DNA of 20,064 nucleotides from Dysgonomonas sp. (GTDB taxonomy: Bacteria > Bacteroidota > Bacteroidia > Bacteroidales > Dysgonomonadaceae), in NCBI GenBank assembly GCA_030151105.1, contig JASLEN010000304.1:1-20064 (forward strand). The letters run 5' to 3'. A program made the translations under genes and the position numbers. Below, piece by piece: positions 17,845 through 20,064 of the stretch. The notes beneath the pieces were generated by a model that saw only the letters and a program-made list of their open reading frames with translations, was not told the DNA's origin and did no database searches. Each line of letters opens with the position of its first letter. Position 1 is the stretch's first letter.

Positions 17845-19929
17845 ATGAAGGGTTCAGCAGCACAAGCAGGATTTTACTATCAAAATAATATAGCAGCATT
17901 AAAGATACTGGATAGTCTTCTATTCAATACCGATATAACACATATTGAGTTGGAAAACTATGAAAAAGGGAATCATATTGATGACATAATAGTTTACCAC
18001 AAAACTAAAGTTGAGTTTTATCAGATTAAATGGTCAGAAGATGAAACGGAATCTTACACAATATATAATTTGTTAACTCCTCAAAAAGCTCAAGGTAAAT
18101 CTATATTCAAGCAATTAGCAGAGGGATATAATAGCATTAATACTGTTGATAAAGAAATATCAATAATATTGTATACAACTAAAAGGATAGGCGTACAAAA
18201 ACGCCCAAGTGAAAGAATTAACCACAGTCTTAAAGAGCTAATTGAAAATATAATTATCCCCTTGCAGAGGGTGGAAGATTGTTTACTCCAACTATCAAAT
18301 TATAAGGAATACGAAACGACACTTCAAATTATACAAGAAGAGTCTAACTTATCAGATCTAGATTTTAATGAATTTCTCAAATCTTTAGTGTTTTCTTTTA
18401 ATCAAGAAAAATTAGATGAAGTACAGTCAATTATAAAATTAAAGCTAGAAAGGCTTGGCCTAGAAAATAGACTCTTTGAAAAACTTTTAGATTGTGTTGT
18501 TAAATGGAGTATTAGTGGAGAAAAAATCACTAAAGAAATTGTTCTTAAAGAATTAGGTATTTTAAACCGGTTCGAAGACAAATTATCCCATTACTTTAAG
18601 GTATCTGAAAAGTTTTATATACCAAATCTAAATTTATCTTCTCAAATTAATGTCGCATTAGAAAAGCTTGATGGTGGTTATATTTTTATTGAAGGGGCTC
18701 CTGGAGTGGGAAAATCGACTGCTCTGACTAAATTTAAACAAGAAAATTTTGATATCGTTTTCTCCTACTATTGTTTTATTCCTGATCAAAATACAAATTT
18801 TGGAGAATTAAGACACAAGGCTCAATATTTTCTAAAATCCATGTGTATAGCTATCGAGAAAAATTTTCCAGACGTTGATCTTCCAAATCGTTATTCTGAA
18901 AATTATGAAGAAAAGCTCAATCTGTATATTGCCAAATTAGGAACAAGTTCTAAGAAAATTGTATTTATTATTGATGGTCTTGACCATGTTCATCGGAATT
19001 TAGCATTTGAACAAGATTCATTATTAAATCAAATAAAAGGAAAGCTACCTTCGAATATATTTATCATATTGAGTTCTCAATATAAAAGAGTTTTATCAAA
19101 TTCTGTACTTAATGAAATCAGCAATAATCCGCTGAGATATATAAAAGTTCCTGTGTTTGGACAAAAAGAGATATGCAAATATCTTTCTCTTAGAGGGATC
19201 AAAACTACAGAAAATTTAATCCAACGAATAGAAATAATATCAAGTGGCATTCCCTTATACTTGCACTACATTACTGAATTGTTGATTAACAAAGAGAATA
19301 ATAATTACACTTCTGTCATAGATGAGTTGCCTCAACTAGTTAATGGCGAAATCAATACTTATCATGAGTATTTGTTCAATCAAATTGTAGATCATGAGGA
19401 TTCTAGATGGATATTAGCAGTTCTTGCATATCGAAAAGAGCCGACTAGCATTGAGAAAATTGAGAAAATATTAGGTTTTACCAAAATTATTGTTGATAGA
19501 GTAAATATTAAAGAAACAATAGATAAACTCAGTCATCTCTTAAAAGTAAATGACGCTAGAGACTTTACTCTTTTTCATAATAGCTTCAGAGAATTTATAT
19601 TATTAAAAACCGCAGACTTAAAAGACTTATTTAATACAGCTTTATCTTTGTATTACGAAGAGAATATTACTGATGACGAGTCATATAGAAATTACTTCAA
19701 ACATTTGAGGTTAGTTGGAGACAATAAAAAAATAATTTCAAAAACTACTCTTAGTTGGGTAAAACAAGCTTGGAAAGATTACAGATTGTTAAATGAAATT
19801 GAAGATAATTTATCCATAGCAATTAGTGTCTGTATTGAAGAGGAAGACTTGGCTAATTTTATAAGAATACTATACTTAAAAGCACAAGTGGAAAATCCCA
19901 CTCAAATTGCCCCCCTTTGTCCCATTTAA
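17845..19929 (+). CDS. Nuclease-STAND NTPase defence-type protein, 3' truncated
   Basis: The readable protein has 694 residues. Residues about 1-200 resemble the DUF4297/Cap4-type PD-(D/E)xK nuclease: AGFYYQNNIAALKILDSLL, then IELEN (Glu35/37), IDDIIV (Asp46/47) and FYQIKW (Gln60-x-Lys62). A STAND/NACHT-like NTPase follows. Its Walker A is GAPGVGKST at 284-292, Walker B VFIIDGLDH at 373-381, a sensor-like IFIILSS segment lies near 405, and a GIPLYLHY motif resembles GxP of STAND proteins. Helical regions follow. Related antiphage proteins (Avs type) have a long C-terminal sensor of repeats. Here the frame runs into C-rich sequence and ends as TQIAPLCPI, so that sensor is missing. The start ATGAAGGG lies 21 bp after the palindrome. 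Codon use looks more AT-rich than the SusCD locus, in line with horizontal transfer. Confidence 0.8.
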   Translation: MKGSAAQAGFYYQNNIAALKILDSLLFNTDITHIELENYEKGNHIDDIIVYHKTKVEFYQIKWSEDETESYTIYNLLTPQKAQGKSIFKQLAEGYNSINTVDKEISIILYTTKRIGVQKRPSERINHSLKELIENIIIPLQRVEDCLLQLSNYKEYETTLQIIQEESNLSDLDFNEFLKSLVFSFNQEKLDEVQSIIKLKLERLGLENRLFEKLLDCVVKWSISGEKITKEIVLKELGILNRFEDKLSHYFKVSEKFYIPNLNLSSQINVALEKLDGGYIFIEGAPGVGKSTALTKFKQENFDIVFSYYCFIPDQNTNFGELRHKAQYFLKSMCIAIEKNFPDVDLPNRYSENYEEKLNLYIAKLGTSSKKIVFIIDGLDHVHRNLAFEQDSLLNQIKGKLPSNIFIILSSQYKRVLSNSVLNEISNNPLRYIKVPVFGQKEICKYLSLRGIKTTENLIQRIEIISSGIPLYLHYITELLINKENNNYTSVIDELPQLVNGEINTYHEYLFNQIVDHEDSRWILAVLAYRKEPTSIEKIEKILGFTKIIVDRVNIKETIDKLSHLLKVNDARDFTLFHNSFREFILLKTADLKDLFNTALSLYYEENITDDESYRNYFKHLRLVGDNKKIISKTTLSWVKQAWKDYRLLNEIEDNLSIAISVCIEEEDLANFIRILYLKAQVENPTQIAPLCPI

Positions 19930-20064
19930 AGTGAGCAGTCATTCCTAAGCAAAATGACCCCTTCTTCCCACGGAAAGTGCCCCCTTGAAAAAAGGAAAAA
20001 GTATTGTTTGATTGTTTGGATATAATGTTCTTCTTTAAAGGTTTGTTAACAATTAAAGAGTGCT
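19908..20064 (+). mobile_element. Probable left end of an IS21-family element (partial)
   Basis: From about 19908 the sequence changes to C-rich blocks that repeat: TGCCCCCCTT (19908-19917), TGACCCCTT (19955-19963) and TGCCCCCTT (19978-19986). IS21-family ends carry several such internal repeats near the tip, and Bacteroides members that I recall have similar CCCC-rich ends. It cuts the STAND gene. No transposase is in view; istA would start to the right of the window. The exact tip could be 19908 or 19918. The call rests on repeat pattern and context, without an alignment. Confidence 0.5.

Noticed and set aside
1..20064. CRISPR array or rRNA/tRNA genes
   Set aside because: No regularly spaced direct repeats and no recognisable structural RNA sequences were seen.

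Overview
The window looks like chromosomal DNA from a member of the Bacteroidota, most likely Bacteroidales. It is AT-rich, carries a SusC/SusD pair with an ECF sigma/FecR switch, has several upstream sequences matching the TAnnTTTG -7 box, and contains an integrase of the type common in Bacteroides mobile elements. I cannot name the genus.

Layout. Positions 35-864 (minus strand) hold a DeoR-type regulator with its own terminator. Positions 1265-13965 (plus strand) form one polysaccharide-utilisation-type locus: ECF sigma factor, FecR anti-sigma factor, a SusC with an N-terminal STN signalling domain, SusD, a LysO-type amino-acid exporter split into two genes, a GH2 beta-galactosidase broken by a one-base frameshift, and a YgjK-like GH63 alpha-glucosidase lipoprotein. 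From susC onward the gene gaps are only 7-32 bp. A strong hairpin terminator at 13998-14037 closes the locus. Positions 14054-16122 hold an AraC-type regulator divergent from a CynX/NimT-type MFS exporter, with a three-copy repeat in the shared promoter region. The rest, from about 16400, is an accessory and decayed region. It holds a tyrosine integrase cut off just before its catalytic tyrosine, a 343-bp gap with an orphan minus-strand promoter-like site, a 45-nt perfect palindrome, and a nuclease-STAND NTPase defence-type gene cut off by what looks like an IS21-family end at the right edge.

How the genes may work together. SusC/SusD would import a small glycoconjugate, and the STN domain with FecR and sigma would sense it. 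The nearest well-known relative of the GH63 enzyme, E. coli YgjK, prefers Glc-alpha-1,2-Gal. Adding a beta-galactosidase and a lysine-exporter homologue in the same transcription unit suggests a substrate in which Glc-alpha-1,2-Gal is beta-linked to a lysine-like amino acid. Glucosyl-galactosyl-hydroxylysine from collagen fits this. This is an inference from gene combination; the individual family calls are firmer. The beta-galactosidase frameshift would disable the pathway unless it is a sequencing error.
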